Assembly: GCF_000725125.1 (NCBI RefSeq)
Contig: NZ_JFCB01000010.1
Coordinates: forward strand, 1-64,000
Origin: Streptomyces toyocaensis
Lineage (GTDB): Bacteria; Actinomycetota; Actinomycetes; Streptomycetales; Streptomycetaceae
Direction: 5' to 3'
DNA length: 64,000 nt
The position numbers and the translations under genes are program-made. Shown here one piece after another: positions 49,943 to 58,966 of the stretch. The notes under the pieces are model-generated. The model ran no database searches. It was not told where the DNA came from and saw only the letters and a list, made by a program, of their open reading frames with translations. Each line of letters opens with the position of its first letter. Positions within the stretch are counted from its first letter, which is position 1.

Positions 49943-51031
49943 ATGACGACGCCCACGATCGAGCTCAAGCCCTCGGCCCACCCGCTCTCGGACGCAGAGC
50001 GCGAGGCGATCCTGACCAGCCCCGGATTCGGCCGCCACTTCACCGACCACATGGTGACGATCAAGTGGACCGAGGGCCGCGGCTGGCACGACGGCCAGCT
50101 CGTCCCGTACGCGCCGATCTCCCTCGACCCGGCGACCACCGTGCTGCACTACGCGCAGGAGATCTTCGAGGGCCTCAAGGCCTACCGCCAGCCCGACGGC
50201 TCCGTGGCCACCTTCCGCCCCGAGAAGAACGCCGAGCGTTTCCAGCGCTCCGCCAAGCGGCTCGCGATGCCCGAACTGCCGGTCGAGACCTTCATCGAGG
50301 CGTGTGACGCGCTCGTCGCCCAGGACAAGGCGTGGGTGCCGGCGCACGGCGGCGAGGAGTCCCTCTACCTGCGTCCGTTCATGATCGCGACCGAGGTCGG
50401 GCTCGGAGTGAAGCCGGCCAACGAATACCTGTTCCTGGTCATCGCCTCGCCGGCCGGCGCGTACTTCCCCGGCGGGGTGAAGCCGGTCTCCATCTGGGTC
50501 TCCGAGGACCGGGTCCGCGCCGTCCCCGGCGGCATGGGTGACGCCAAGACCGGCGGCAACTACGCGGCCTCCCTGCTCGCCCAGGCCGAGGCCGCGGCCA
50601 AGGGGTGCGACCAGGTCTGCTACCTCGACGCCGTGGAGCACAAGTGGGTCGAGGAACTGGGCGGCATGAACCTGTACTTCGTGTACGGCGACAGGATCGT
50701 GACGCCCACCCTGACCGGCTCGATCCTGGAGGGCGTCACCCGTGACTCCCTGCTGGGCGTCGCCCGCGACCTCGGGTACGAGGCGGTCGAGGAGCGGGTC
50801 TCCGCCGAGCAGTGGCAGCGCGACTCGGAGAACGGCAGCCTCACCGAGGTCTTCGCCTGCGGTACGGCGGCCGTCATCACCCCGGTCGGAACCGTGAAGC
50901 GGGACGGCACCCAGTGGCAGCAGAGCGGGGGCGAGCCCGGTGAGGTCACCCTCCGGCTGCGTCAGGCGCTCCTCGACATCCAGCGGGGCACGGCCGAGGA
51001 CCGGCACGGCTGGATGCACAAGCTGGGCTAG
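49943..51031 (+). CDS. ilvE: Branched-chain amino acid aminotransferase
   Basis: The product has 362 residues from ATG 49943, with GAAGGA upstream. This fold-type IV PLP enzyme makes the last step to leucine, isoleucine and valine (and can start their breakdown). Key parts are [40 protein letters not shown], and the PLP lysine in [20 protein letters not shown]. The C-terminal [20 protein letters not shown] and [15 protein letters not shown] bind the phosphate. It is complete. Confidence 0.95.
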   Translation: MTTPTIELKPSAHPLSDAEREAILTSPGFGRHFTDHMVTIKWTEGRGWHDGQLVPYAPISLDPATTVLHYAQEIFEGLKAYRQPDGSVATFRPEKNAERFQRSAKRLAMPELPVETFIEACDALVAQDKAWVPAHGGEESLYLRPFMIATEVGLGVKPANEYLFLVIASPAGAYFPGGVKPVSIWVSEDRVRAVPGGMGDAKTGGNYAASLLAQAEAAAKGCDQVCYLDAVEHKWVEELGGMNLYFVYGDRIVTPTLTGSILEGVTRDSLLGVARDLGYEAVEERVSAEQWQRDSENGSLTEVFACGTAAVITPVGTVKRDGTQWQQSGGEPGEVTLRLRQALLDIQRGTAEDRHGWMHKLG

Positions 51032-51046
51032 GCCCCGACACGTCGG

Positions 51047-51072
51047 GTCACCGGGATCCGGCCCCCGGTGAC
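51047..51072 (+). terminator. Hairpin after ilvE
   Basis: GTCACCGGG (51047-51055) pairs exactly with CCCGGTGAC (51064-51072) around an 8-base loop, 15 bases after the ilvE stop. Confidence 0.7.
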
Positions 51073-51185
51073 GCTGCGTGTTCACCCGGGTGGGTGACGT
51101 GAAGGGGCGGGGGTGTGCGCGAGCGGGTGACATGAGGAGCGTCCGCGCCCAGAAGGGTGCGCGTCGCCCCGGAAGGAGCCTTCTC

Positions 51186-52151
51186 GTGTCCCATCGTCCG
51201 ATACGTACGCTCGCAGTGGGTCTGTGTGCGCTGGCCGCCGTCGTTCCGGCGGCGCCGGCCCTTGCTGCCCCGGCCGGCGGAGCGCCTCCGGCTCCGCACA
51301 CCTCCGGTCGGGCCCTGCACGCGCAGACGCTCGCCGACCTGGCCACGGCCATGCAGGGCGAGGCGTACGCCTACGCCTCCTACGGCCTCTTCGCCGCCGA
51401 GGCCCGCCGCCAGGGCCTGCCGGCCGTCGCCCGGCTCTTCCGCTCCACCGCACGGACCGAGCTGAACGAGCACCTGCGCGAGGCGGCCGGCCTGGCCGGA
51501 ACCGTCGGATCCAACGCGGCCAACCTGCGTCAGGCCATCGACGGCGAGACCTACGAGCACCAGGTCATGTACCGCCGTTTCGCCGACCAGGCCCGGCAGG
51601 ACGGCGACCTCGAGGCCGCGGAGCTCTTCAGCGAGATCGCCGCGGACGAGGGCCGCCACCGCGACGCCTTCCGCGCGGCCCTGGAGGCCGTGACCACGGG
51701 CGGCGGAACCGTCCCGGCACCGCCGGTGGCCGACACGGTCGAGGTCCCCGCGGGGCCGCCGAAGGTGAAGGCCGCCCGCACCAGGGCCAACCTGGACACC
51801 GCCATGCACGGTGAGGCGCTCGCCCACGCCAAGTACAGGATCTTCGCCGCCCACGCCCGGCAGACCGGGCGTCCGGCGCTGGCCCGCCTGTGGGAGGGCA
51901 CGGCCGAGGTCGAACTGCGGGAGCACTTCGCAGGCGAGGCGGTCCTGGCCGGTCTGGTGCGCGGCGCCAAGGACGACCTGAGCAAGGCCATCGCCGGTGA
52001 ACGCCACGAGGCGACCGTGGTGTACCCGGAGTTCGCCGAGCGGGCCACCGCCGTCGGTGACACCGCCGCCGCCCGCTTCTTCCGCGACACCGCGGGGGAC
52101 GAGGCCCGGCACGCCGCCGCATTCCAGAGGGCGCTCGACCGGCTGGCCTGA
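51186..52151 (+). CDS. Exported protein with two ferritin-like (rubrerythrin-type) domains
   Basis: The product has 321 residues from GTG 51186, with GGAAGGAG seven bases upstream. A Sec-type signal is clear: a basic start (SHRPIRT), then LAVGLCALAAVVPAAPALAA with an AxA cleavage site. The mature protein is a tandem repeat. Both halves carry the four-helix diiron pattern: MQGEAYAYASY, TARTELNEHLREAA, IDGETYEHQVMYRRF and ADEGRHRDAF in the first half. The second has MHGEALAHAKYRIF, AEVELREHFAGEA, IAGERHEATVVYPEF and GDEARHAAAF. All Glu/His ligand positions are kept in both. There is no rubredoxin domain. It could detoxify peroxide or bind iron outside the cell. Confidence 0.85.
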   Translation: MSHRPIRTLAVGLCALAAVVPAAPALAAPAGGAPPAPHTSGRALHAQTLADLATAMQGEAYAYASYGLFAAEARRQGLPAVARLFRSTARTELNEHLREAAGLAGTVGSNAANLRQAIDGETYEHQVMYRRFADQARQDGDLEAAELFSEIAADEGRHRDAFRAALEAVTTGGGTVPAPPVADTVEVPAGPPKVKAARTRANLDTAMHGEALAHAKYRIFAAHARQTGRPALARLWEGTAEVELREHFAGEAVLAGLVRGAKDDLSKAIAGERHEATVVYPEFAERATAVGDTAAARFFRDTAGDEARHAAAFQRALDRLA

Positions 52152-52402
52152 CCGCCCCGGGCCGCACCCGGGGGCCGTACGCGTCACGCGGGACCGGTCC
52201 GGCCGGCCTACGCCTCCCGCGGGCCGGCCTGACTGCCGCGGGCGCGTCACGCCCGGCACCGGACCGGTCGTGCGGGGGACGCGGAGCCGGCGTCGCCCGG
52301 GCACGACCCCCGCCTCGTGCCGGACGACGCCGGCGGCCCCCACGCCGGCTTCGTCCGCCGCCGGTGCTGAACACCCACCGCCCGCATCCTGAGACGGATC
52401 GT

Positions 52403-52565
52403 GAGCACGGGGGCTGCTTGTGCCACACTTCCCCCGTGCTCTCGTTCGCCACGATTATTGGCAGCAGGCGCGCCGGTCCGCAGTGACCGCACGTACGACA
52501 CGGTACGGGCGGACACCGTCGTCCTCGACCCGCGCGCAGACCTCTCGCACCCGCGAGAGGTTTTT
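52403..52565 (+). promoter_or_regulatory. Possible attenuator before cimA
   Basis: GAGCACGGGGG (52403-52413) pairs with CCCCCGTGCTC (52431-52441). Then CCTCTCGC (52541-52548) pairs with GCGAGAGG (52553-52560) around ACCC, with TTTTT following at 52561-52565. This is a good intrinsic terminator 108 bases before cimA. Between them a short frame (GTG 52436, or TTG 52418 preceded by GGGGG) contains ATT ATT, two rare isoleucine codons in a row, and stops at 52484-52486. Isoleucine control would suit cimA. The rest of the 52152-52402 gap shows no gene. Confidence 0.5.
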
Positions 52566-52673
52566 CTGTTTCCAGGCCCCACCCGCGGCCGGGAACCGGG
52601 CGCGCGGGACCATGGGGGAACGGTGGAACCGGTCATTCCGGTAGACCGAGATCAACTCAGGAGCCTTCAGACC

Positions 52674-54278
52674 ATGACCGCAACCAGCGAGCCCGACGAC
52701 TCGTTCCACGTCTTCGACACCACCCTGCGTGACGGCGCCCAGCGTGAGGGCATCAACCTCACCGTCGCCGACAAGCTGGCCATCGCACGGCACCTGGACG
52801 AGTTCGGCGTGGGCTTCATCGAGGGCGGCTGGCCCGGCGCGAACCCCCGGGACACCGAGTTCTTCGCCCGCGCCCAGCAGGAGATCGAGTTCCGGCACGC
52901 GGTGCTGGTCGCCTTCGGCGCCACCCGCCGCGCCGGTACCACTGCCGAGCAGGACCCGCAGGTCAGGGCGCTGCTCGACTCCGGCGCGCAGGTGATCACG
53001 CTGGTCGCGAAGTCCCACGACCGCCATGTGCAACTCGCGCTGCGCACCACCCTCGACGAGAACCTGGCGATGATCCGCGACACGGTGTCCTTCCTCAAGG
53101 GGCAGGGCCGCCGCGTGTTCGTCGACTGCGAGCACTTCTTCGACGGCTTCCGCGCCAACCCCGACTACGCGACGTCGGTGGTGCGCGCCGCCGCCGAGTC
53201 CGGCGCCGACGTCGTCGTCCTGTGCGACACCAACGGCGGCATGCTCCCGGCGCAGATCCAGGCCGTGGTCTCCACCGTGCTCGCCGACACCGGCGCCCGG
53301 CTCGGCATCCACGCCCAGGACGACACCGGCTGCGCGGTCGCCAACACCCTCGCCGCCGTCGACGCGGGCGCCACCCATGTGCAGTGCACCGCCAACGGGT
53401 ACGGCGAGCGGGTCGGCAACGCCAACCTGTTCCCGGTCGTCGCGGCCCTGGAGCTGAAGTACGGCAAGAAGGTCCTCCCGGAGGGCCGGCTGCGCGAGAT
53501 GACCCGCATCTCGCACGCCATCGCCGAGGTCGTCAACCTCACCCCGTCCACGCACCAGCCGTACGTCGGTGTCTCCGCGTTCGCCCACAAGGCGGGCCTG
53601 CACGCCTCCGCGATCAAGGTCGACCCGGACCTGTACCAGCACATCGACCCCGAGCAGGTCGGCAACACCATGCGCATGCTGGTCTCCGACATGGCCGGGC
53701 GCGCCTCCGTCGAGCTCAAGGGCAAGGAACTCGGCATCGACCTCGGTGGCGACCGGGAGCTGGTCGGCCGGGTCGTGGAGCGGGTCAAGGAGCGTGAGCT
53801 CAAGGGCTACACCTACGAGGCCGCCGATGCCTCCTTCGAGCTGCTGCTGCGCACGGAGGCCGAGGGCAGGCCGCTGACGTACTTCGAGGTCGAGTCCTGG
53901 CGCGCGATCGTCGAGGACCGCCCCGACGGCAGCCACGCCAACGAGGCCACCGTCAAGCTGTGGGCCAAGAGCGAGCGCATCGTCGCCACGGCGGAGGGCA
54001 ACGGCCCGGTCAACGCCCTGGACCGCGCCCTGCGCGTCGCCCTGGAGAAGATCTACCCCCAGCTGGCCAAGCTGGAGCTGGTCGACTACAAGGTCCGCAT
54101 CCTGGAGGGCAAGCACGGCACGCAGTCGACGACCAGGGTCCTGATCTCCACGTCCGACGGGGCGGGGGAGTGGTCCACGGTGGGCGTCGCGGACAACGTC
54201 ATCGCCGCGTCCTGGCAGGCCCTGGAGGACGCGTACACGTACGGACTGCTGCGGGCCGGCGTGGAGCCCGCGGCCTAG
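52674..54278 (+). CDS. cimA: Citramalate synthase
   Basis: The product has 534 residues from ATG 52674, with CAGGAG upstream. CimA condenses pyruvate with acetyl-CoA to citramalate, the start of a threonine-independent path to 2-oxobutyrate and isoleucine. HMGL-barrel marks are HVFDTTLRDGAQREGINLT, FIEGGWPGANPRDTEFF (the CimA-typical GWPG), LCDTNGGMLP, GIHAQDDTGCAVANTLAAVD and the metal site with CTANGYGERVGNANL. A C-terminal LeuA-like regulatory domain (about 390-530, with VRILEGKHGTQSTTRVLIST) may bind isoleucine. A leuA cannot be excluded by eye, but GWPG and the length fit CimA. Confidence 0.93.
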   Translation: MTATSEPDDSFHVFDTTLRDGAQREGINLTVADKLAIARHLDEFGVGFIEGGWPGANPRDTEFFARAQQEIEFRHAVLVAFGATRRAGTTAEQDPQVRALLDSGAQVITLVAKSHDRHVQLALRTTLDENLAMIRDTVSFLKGQGRRVFVDCEHFFDGFRANPDYATSVVRAAAESGADVVVLCDTNGGMLPAQIQAVVSTVLADTGARLGIHAQDDTGCAVANTLAAVDAGATHVQCTANGYGERVGNANLFPVVAALELKYGKKVLPEGRLREMTRISHAIAEVVNLTPSTHQPYVGVSAFAHKAGLHASAIKVDPDLYQHIDPEQVGNTMRMLVSDMAGRASVELKGKELGIDLGGDRELVGRVVERVKERELKGYTYEAADASFELLLRTEAEGRPLTYFEVESWRAIVEDRPDGSHANEATVKLWAKSERIVATAEGNGPVNALDRALRVALEKIYPQLAKLELVDYKVRILEGKHGTQSTTRVLISTSDGAGEWSTVGVADNVIAASWQALEDAYTYGLLRAGVEPAA

Positions 54279-54369
54279 TTACCCCCCATGCGGTCCCGGC
54301 AGAGGGACAACGGAATCCTCTGCCGGCCCGGATGTCCGTTTCCGGCCCGCTTCGGGTAGCTTCGAAGAT

Positions 54370-55704
54370 ATGAAGGCCGCGCTGACGCGTACTTTCGTAC
54401 GCCTCCTGATCGTGCCGGTGGCCGCCGCTCTGGCGGTCCTGATGGCCGGTGCGCCGGGGGCGCAGGCGGCCACGGACGTCTCGGTCATCGCCGAGAAGCT
54501 CCGCGAGAGCCCCGTCTACGTCGATCCCGAGGCCCGGGACATCCTCGCGCAGTCCGACGCCGAGGCCCTCGCCGCCAAGATCGAGGACGCGGACAAACCC
54601 GTCTTCGTCGCCGTCCTCCCGGCGGGCTACCCGACGCAGGACCTCTTCCGGAACCTGCGCACCGAGACCGGCGTCACCGGTCTGTACGGCATCCGGCTCG
54701 GCGACGAGTTCGACGCCCGGGCCGACAGCAGCGTGCTGAGCGCCCAGGGCGTACGGAACCTGGTGGCGTCCGTGCAGGGCACCGGGGACGCCAAGGCCCA
54801 GCTCAACGACTTCGTCGACAACGCGCTGCGCAACACCGGCGGCGGGGCCCCGGGCTCCTGGAGCGACGGGTCCGGTGACGTCCCCGTCGGCGGGCTGATC
54901 ACCGTCGGCGCGCTGGTGGCGGCCGGCGGCGCGGGCGTGTACGCCGTCTCCCGCCGCAACCGGCGGCGCCACGAGGAGGAGCAGCGGGCCGCGCTGGAGA
55001 AGCTGCGGGTCGTGGTCGACGAGGACATCACCGCTTTCGGCGAGGAGCTCGACCGCCTCGACTTCCACCCGGGCGAACCCGGCGCGGACGACGCGATGCG
55101 CGCGGACTACGAGCACGCGCTGGACGCCTACGAGCAGTCCAAGTCGTACATGGCCGCGGCCAGCAAACCGGAGGACGTCCGGGCCGTCACCCAGGCGGTG
55201 GAGGACGGCCGCTTCGCCCTGGCCCGGCTCGACGCCCGCCGCGCGGGACGGCCGCTTCCGGAGCGCCGCCCGCCGTGCTTCTTCGACCCGCGGCACGGCC
55301 CCTCGGTCGCCGACGCGACCTGGACGCCCCCGGGCGGGGCCGAGCGCGAGGTCCCGGTGTGCGCGGCCGACCGGGCCCGCCTCGCCGACGGCGTCGAACC
55401 CGCCGTCCGCGAGGTCGACACCGACTACGGCCGCCGCCCCTACTGGGAGGCCGGCCCCGCCTACGGCCCCTGGGCCGGCGGCTACTTCGGAGGAGGCCTC
55501 CTGCCCGGCCTGCTCGTCGGCACCATGCTCGGCGGCATGATGGCCGGTCCCGGTTACGCCTCCGACTACGGAGCCGGCTACGGCGACTTCGGCGGTTACG
55601 GGGGCGGCGACGTATCGGGCGCGGACTTCGACCCCGGAGACTTCGGCGGCGGCTTCGGCGGCGGCGACTTCGGAGGCGGGGGCGACTTCGGCGGAGGCTT
55701 CTGA
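54370..55704 (+). CDS. Membrane protein with TPM-like domain and Gly/Phe-rich tail
   Basis: The product has 444 residues. A signal sequence (LLIVPVAAALAVLMAGAPGA, cleavage after AQAA) leads to an extracellular domain of about 130 residues (VSVIAEKLRESPVYVDPEAR, then VFVAVLPAGYPTQDLF) that has the layout of the TPM family. A transmembrane helix (GGLITVGALVAAGGAGVYAV, about 177-196) is followed by a cytoplasmic charged coiled-coil part (RRNRRRHEEEQRAALEKLRV). It ends in a Gly-rich tail (DFGGGFGGGDFGGGGDFGG). A second hydrophobic Gly-rich segment sits near residue 380-400. Function is unknown. TPM proteins are linked to repair or folding, but that cannot be carried over safely. Confidence 0.75.
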   Translation: MKAALTRTFVRLLIVPVAAALAVLMAGAPGAQAATDVSVIAEKLRESPVYVDPEARDILAQSDAEALAAKIEDADKPVFVAVLPAGYPTQDLFRNLRTETGVTGLYGIRLGDEFDARADSSVLSAQGVRNLVASVQGTGDAKAQLNDFVDNALRNTGGGAPGSWSDGSGDVPVGGLITVGALVAAGGAGVYAVSRRNRRRHEEEQRAALEKLRVVVDEDITAFGEELDRLDFHPGEPGADDAMRADYEHALDAYEQSKSYMAAASKPEDVRAVTQAVEDGRFALARLDARRAGRPLPERRPPCFFDPRHGPSVADATWTPPGGAEREVPVCAADRARLADGVEPAVREVDTDYGRRPYWEAGPAYGPWAGGYFGGGLLPGLLVGTMLGGMMAGPGYASDYGAGYGDFGGYGGGDVSGADFDPGDFGGGFGGGDFGGGGDFGGGF

Positions 55705-55833
55705 GCGGCCGCCGGCCGCCCGGGCCGGTGGTGACGCCCGCGGACGCGTGGACGCACGCCGAGCGCCCGCCCCTCCCGTGCGGGATGGGGGCGGGCGCGC
55801 TCAGGGAGGCGCCGGGTGGGCGCCGGGTGGCGG

Positions 55834-56442
55834 TCAGGCCTTGCGGATCGCCGAGATGTCGAAGTTCAGCTTGATCTTGTCGGAGACCAGGACGCCGCCC
55901 GTCTCCAGCGCCGCGTTCCAGGTCAGGCCCCACTCGGAGCGCAGGATCTCCGCCTTGCCCTCGAAGCCGACGCGCTGGTTGCCGAAGGGGTCGGTCGCGG
56001 CGCCGTTGAACTTGAGGTCGATGGTGAGCGGCTTGGTGGTGCCGAGGATCGTCAGGTCACCGGTGATGCGGTAGTCGTCGCCGCCGAGGGCCTCCGCCTC
56101 GGTGGTGCGGAAGGTCATCGTCGGGAACTCGTCCGTCTTGAAGAAGTCCGAGCTCTTGAGGTGGCCGTCGCGGTCGGCGTTGCCCGTCTCGATGCTGTCC
56201 ATCACCACGTCGATGGTGGCCGTGGACCTGGACGGGTCGGAACCGTCGAGGTGCAGCGTGCCGGTGAAGTCCTGGAAGCTGCCCTTGACGTTCGTCACCA
56301 TCGCGTGGCGGGCGACGAAGCCGATCGTGGTGTGCGCCGGGTCGATCGTGTACTCGCCGGTGAGCGCGGCGAGGTCGGGGCTCACCGCCGTGGCGGTGGT
56401 CGCGGTGGCGCTCTCGTCGTGCTTGCGGCCGAAGATGCCCAT
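55834..56442 (-). CDS. YceI family protein
   Basis: The product has 202 residues from the ATG at 56440-56442, chosen because AGGAGGA lies six bases upstream. An upstream in-frame ATG at 56461-56463 lacks this. YceI proteins are lipocalin-like barrels that bind isoprenoids or other lipids. The family pattern is LTGEYTIDPAHTTIGFVARH, FQDFTGTLHLDG, IDVVMDSIETGNADRDGHLK, FRTTEAEALGG and LTILGTTKPLTIDLKFNGAA. There is no signal peptide, so it appears cytoplasmic. The promoter at 56465-56525 has palindromic repeats that suggest control by a MarR-type regulator, which is not in the window. Confidence 0.92.
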   Translation of the reverse strand: MGIFGRKHDESATATTATAVSPDLAALTGEYTIDPAHTTIGFVARHAMVTNVKGSFQDFTGTLHLDGSDPSRSTATIDVVMDSIETGNADRDGHLKSSDFFKTDEFPTMTFRTTEAEALGGDDYRITGDLTILGTTKPLTIDLKFNGAATDPFGNQRVGFEGKAEILRSEWGLTWNAALETGGVLVSDKIKLNFDISAIRKA

Positions 56443-56464
56443 GGTTTCCTCCTGGGAGATCAAA

Positions 56465-56525
56465 TTGAATGTTCAACTAACTGAACAAGCCCCACCGTAG
56501 ACCCATTCCCTTCAATGTTCAACAT
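56465..56525 (-). promoter_or_regulatory. yceI promoter with inverted-repeat operators
   Basis: On the minus strand TTGAAC (56517-56522) is a -35 and TACGGT (56494-56499) a -10, with a 17-base spacer. ATGTTCAACAT (56515-56525) is an exact dyad over the -35. TTGAATGTTCAA (56465-56476) is a second dyad (TTGAA, two bases, TTCAA) in the leader near the ribosome binding site. Both share the core TGTTCAA, so one repressor could bind both. The MarR class is a guess based on site form. Confidence 0.65.
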
Positions 56526-56536
56526 CTTTTGGAAGA

Positions 56537-57904
56537 GTGTCGCGATTGGGCCGGCGGAACGCGTGGTACTCGCCGCTCGTGCCTTCGGTGGCGGTCCTGG
56601 TGGAGCTGCTGCGGCGCGACACGTCCGGCGGCCAGGTGAAGTGCTGGGAGCACTTCGCGCAGAGTGCGACCCACCTCCCTGAACGCGTTCCCACCTGCCC
56701 CGGAGGCACACCGCTCGACCTCACCGTCTACTTCCTCGGCGAGCGGGAGCGGGTCGAGCACCTGGCGCCGCACGTCCGCCTCGTCATGCTCCGGCCGGTG
56801 CTCAGCTCGGCGGCGATGCGGTCGGCCGAGGGCGCCGAGGACGTCTGCGACCTCGCGCCCTGGCACCCGCGCCTCGCGGTCCTGCTGCCGCGCCACGACG
56901 TCTGGCACCTCACCCACAGTTTCGCGTTCGCCGCCACGGCCGTACGGCTCGACCGCCGAGCCGCCCGCCGGTCCGCCGCCCGGCCACGGCTGATCGCCTC
57001 GGTGCACACCGACGTGCCGTTGCTGTCCTCCGTCTACGCCCGCTACCTCGCCCGGCGGTGGCTGCCCGGAACCCATCCGGCCGTGGACGACCTGTTCGCG
57101 GACCGGGTGGAGAACCGGCTGCGCCGGCGCCGCGACCGCCTCCTGGACCACTGCGAACGCGTGCTGGTCCCCACCCCGGAAGGGCGCGCGGAACTCGGCC
57201 GCGCCCTCGGCCCCGACCGGGTCGTCCTGCTGCGGCGCGGCATCGACCACGCCCTCTTCCGGCCCGACCCCGCCGCACGTGCCCGTCTGGTGCGCGAGTA
57301 CGGCGTGCCGGCCGACCGCCCGCTGGTGCTGTTCGCCGGCCGGCTGGACGCCACCAAGGGCGTGCCCCTGCTGACCGAGAGCCTCCGGCTGCTGCGCGCA
57401 CGCGGCGGCGCCGCACACCTGGTCACGGCGGGGACGGGTGCGGAGGAGAACGCCGTGCGCCGTACCCTCGGCCCGGACGTCACCCTGCTCGGGCCGCTGC
57501 CGCAGGACCGGCTGGCGCGGGTGTACGCGGGCTGCGACATCTTCGCCTTTCCGTCCCGCACGGAGACCAGCGGCAACGTCGTCGCCGAGGCGATGGCGAG
57601 CGGACTGGCGGTCGTCCTGCCCGAGGGCGCGCACACCACCCGCTGGCTGGCCGCCCCCGGCAGGGACGGCATCGTCGTCCCTGCCGACGACCCGTCGGCC
57701 TGGGCGGACGCCCTGCGCCCCCTGGTCGAGCACCCCGCCGCACGGGAGGCGGTACGGCGACGTGCCGCGGTGACGTCCAGGACCACCCACCCCACCTGGG
57801 ACCGCGTACTCGAGGAGGACCTCCTTCCGGTCTGGACACCCCCGGCCCCCGCCCCTCGCCACCCCGGCTCCCGCACCTCCACGCGCCCGGAGCGTGCGCC
57901 GTGA
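56537..57904 (+). CDS. Glycosyltransferase family 4
   Basis: The product has 455 residues from GTG 56537, next to TTGGAAGA. GT4 enzymes use an NDP-sugar with retention. Marks are VLVPTPEGRAELGRAL, RRGIDHALFRPDP, LVLFAGRLDATKGVPLLTES (the beta-strand of the donor domain), LLGPLPQDRLARVYAGCDIF and FPSRTETSGNVVAEAMASGL (the E-x7-E motif). The first 100 residues form the acceptor domain with FLGERERVEHLAP. This resembles GDP-mannose-dependent mannosyltransferases of actinobacteria, but the donor cannot be fixed. It is divergent from yceI and shares its regulatory DNA. Confidence 0.9.
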   Translation: MSRLGRRNAWYSPLVPSVAVLVELLRRDTSGGQVKCWEHFAQSATHLPERVPTCPGGTPLDLTVYFLGERERVEHLAPHVRLVMLRPVLSSAAMRSAEGAEDVCDLAPWHPRLAVLLPRHDVWHLTHSFAFAATAVRLDRRAARRSAARPRLIASVHTDVPLLSSVYARYLARRWLPGTHPAVDDLFADRVENRLRRRRDRLLDHCERVLVPTPEGRAELGRALGPDRVVLLRRGIDHALFRPDPAARARLVREYGVPADRPLVLFAGRLDATKGVPLLTESLRLLRARGGAAHLVTAGTGAEENAVRRTLGPDVTLLGPLPQDRLARVYAGCDIFAFPSRTETSGNVVAEAMASGLAVVLPEGAHTTRWLAAPGRDGIVVPADDPSAWADALRPLVEHPAAREAVRRRAAVTSRTTHPTWDRVLEEDLLPVWTPPAPAPRHPGSRTSTRPERAP

Positions 57905-58062
57905 TCCACCCCGGACCCGCGCCCGGAACGTGCGCCCTGCTCCCTTTTCCCGCCCGCACGCACCCCGGCCCGCGCCCGCACCCCCGGTCACGGGGCACGT
58001 GACTCCGTCGGCGCGCCCGTGGGCCCCGCGCCGGCCCGTCACCCACGCCCCGTGACCGTCCG

Positions 58063-58941
58063 TCACCCGTCGCCGGTCCGGTGCCGTCCGTGGGCCGCCG
58101 CGATCACCGGCGACGTGTCCAGGGCCGCGATCCCCGCCGCCACCAGCGCAAGCCCCGCCACGGTGACCACCGAGACCGGCAGACCCGTCCGGATCGACTC
58201 GTCGAGGAGGAACACGCCCACGGTCACCGCGACCACCGGTTCCGTCGCGTCGAGGACGGGCATGCTCGCGGCCAGCGGGCCCTGCTGGAACGCGCTCTGG
58301 ATGAGCAGCAGACCGCCCGCGCTGGCCGCGACGAGCGCGTAGGTCTGCCAGGCGGTCAGGGCCGTGAAGGGCCCGTGCCGGAGCCGCTCCACCGTCGCGG
58401 CCAGCAGCACGGACTGGGTGCCCATGACCGCCCCGGCGGCGAGCGCCGTCGCCGAGGCCCGCCGGGGACCCGTCGCCACGCGGGCCGCCGCGAGGGCACC
58501 GCAGACCACGGCCGCGATCGCGCCGACGGTCACCAGCCACGCCGACAGCCCGGCCGCCCGCGGGTCGCCGCCGTGCGGGCGGGCGGAGACCAGCGCCAGC
58601 GCCAGACCCGCCGCCACCGCGAGCGTGCCCGACCACTCCCGTCGGCCCAGCCGCAGCCGGTGCACCCGTGCCGACAGCGGGACGGCGAAGATCAGTTCGG
58701 CGACGATCAGCGGCTGCACCAGGCTCAGCGGACCGAACGCCAGCGCCAGCGACTGGAACCCGTACGCCACCACGGCGAGCCCGATCCCGCCCAGCCACAG
58801 CGGATCCCGCGCCAGACGCCCCAGCAGCCGTGCCCTGAGCGCCTCCGTGTCCGGCCGTGCCGACGCCACCCACTGCTGCATCACCCCGGCGACGGCGAAG
58901 CACATCCCGGCGGCGAGCGAGGAGAGGACGGCGATCCCCAC
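58063..58941 (-). CDS. EamA/DMT family transporter
   Basis: The product has 292 residues from the GTG at 58939-58941. It has ten hydrophobic helices in two EamA halves: MGIAVLSSLAAGMCFAVAGV and AELIFAVPLSARVHRLRLG in the first, and MPVLDATEPVVAVTVGVFLL with the C-terminal VVTVAGLALVAAGIAALD in the second. Family members move metabolites out of the cell, and no substrate is recognised. The gene starts 25 bases after the hpnR-like gene on the same strand, so the pair is likely one transcript. The 158-base gap after it, before the convergent glycosyltransferase, has no clear hairpin. Confidence 0.88.
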   Translation of the reverse strand: MGIAVLSSLAAGMCFAVAGVMQQWVASARPDTEALRARLLGRLARDPLWLGGIGLAVVAYGFQSLALAFGPLSLVQPLIVAELIFAVPLSARVHRLRLGRREWSGTLAVAAGLALALVSARPHGGDPRAAGLSAWLVTVGAIAAVVCGALAAARVATGPRRASATALAAGAVMGTQSVLLAATVERLRHGPFTALTAWQTYALVAASAGGLLLIQSAFQQGPLAASMPVLDATEPVVAVTVGVFLLDESIRTGLPVSVVTVAGLALVAAGIAALDTSPVIAAAHGRHRTGDG

Positions 58942-58966
58942 GGCGGCGACAGCCCCCGGCCGCGGC

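Noticed and set aside
52624..52630. TGGAACC, which resembles the T-box bulge sequence, before cimA
   Set aside because: It lies after the terminator, with no specifier stem, AG bulge or stem I visible. A seven-base match is likely by chance.
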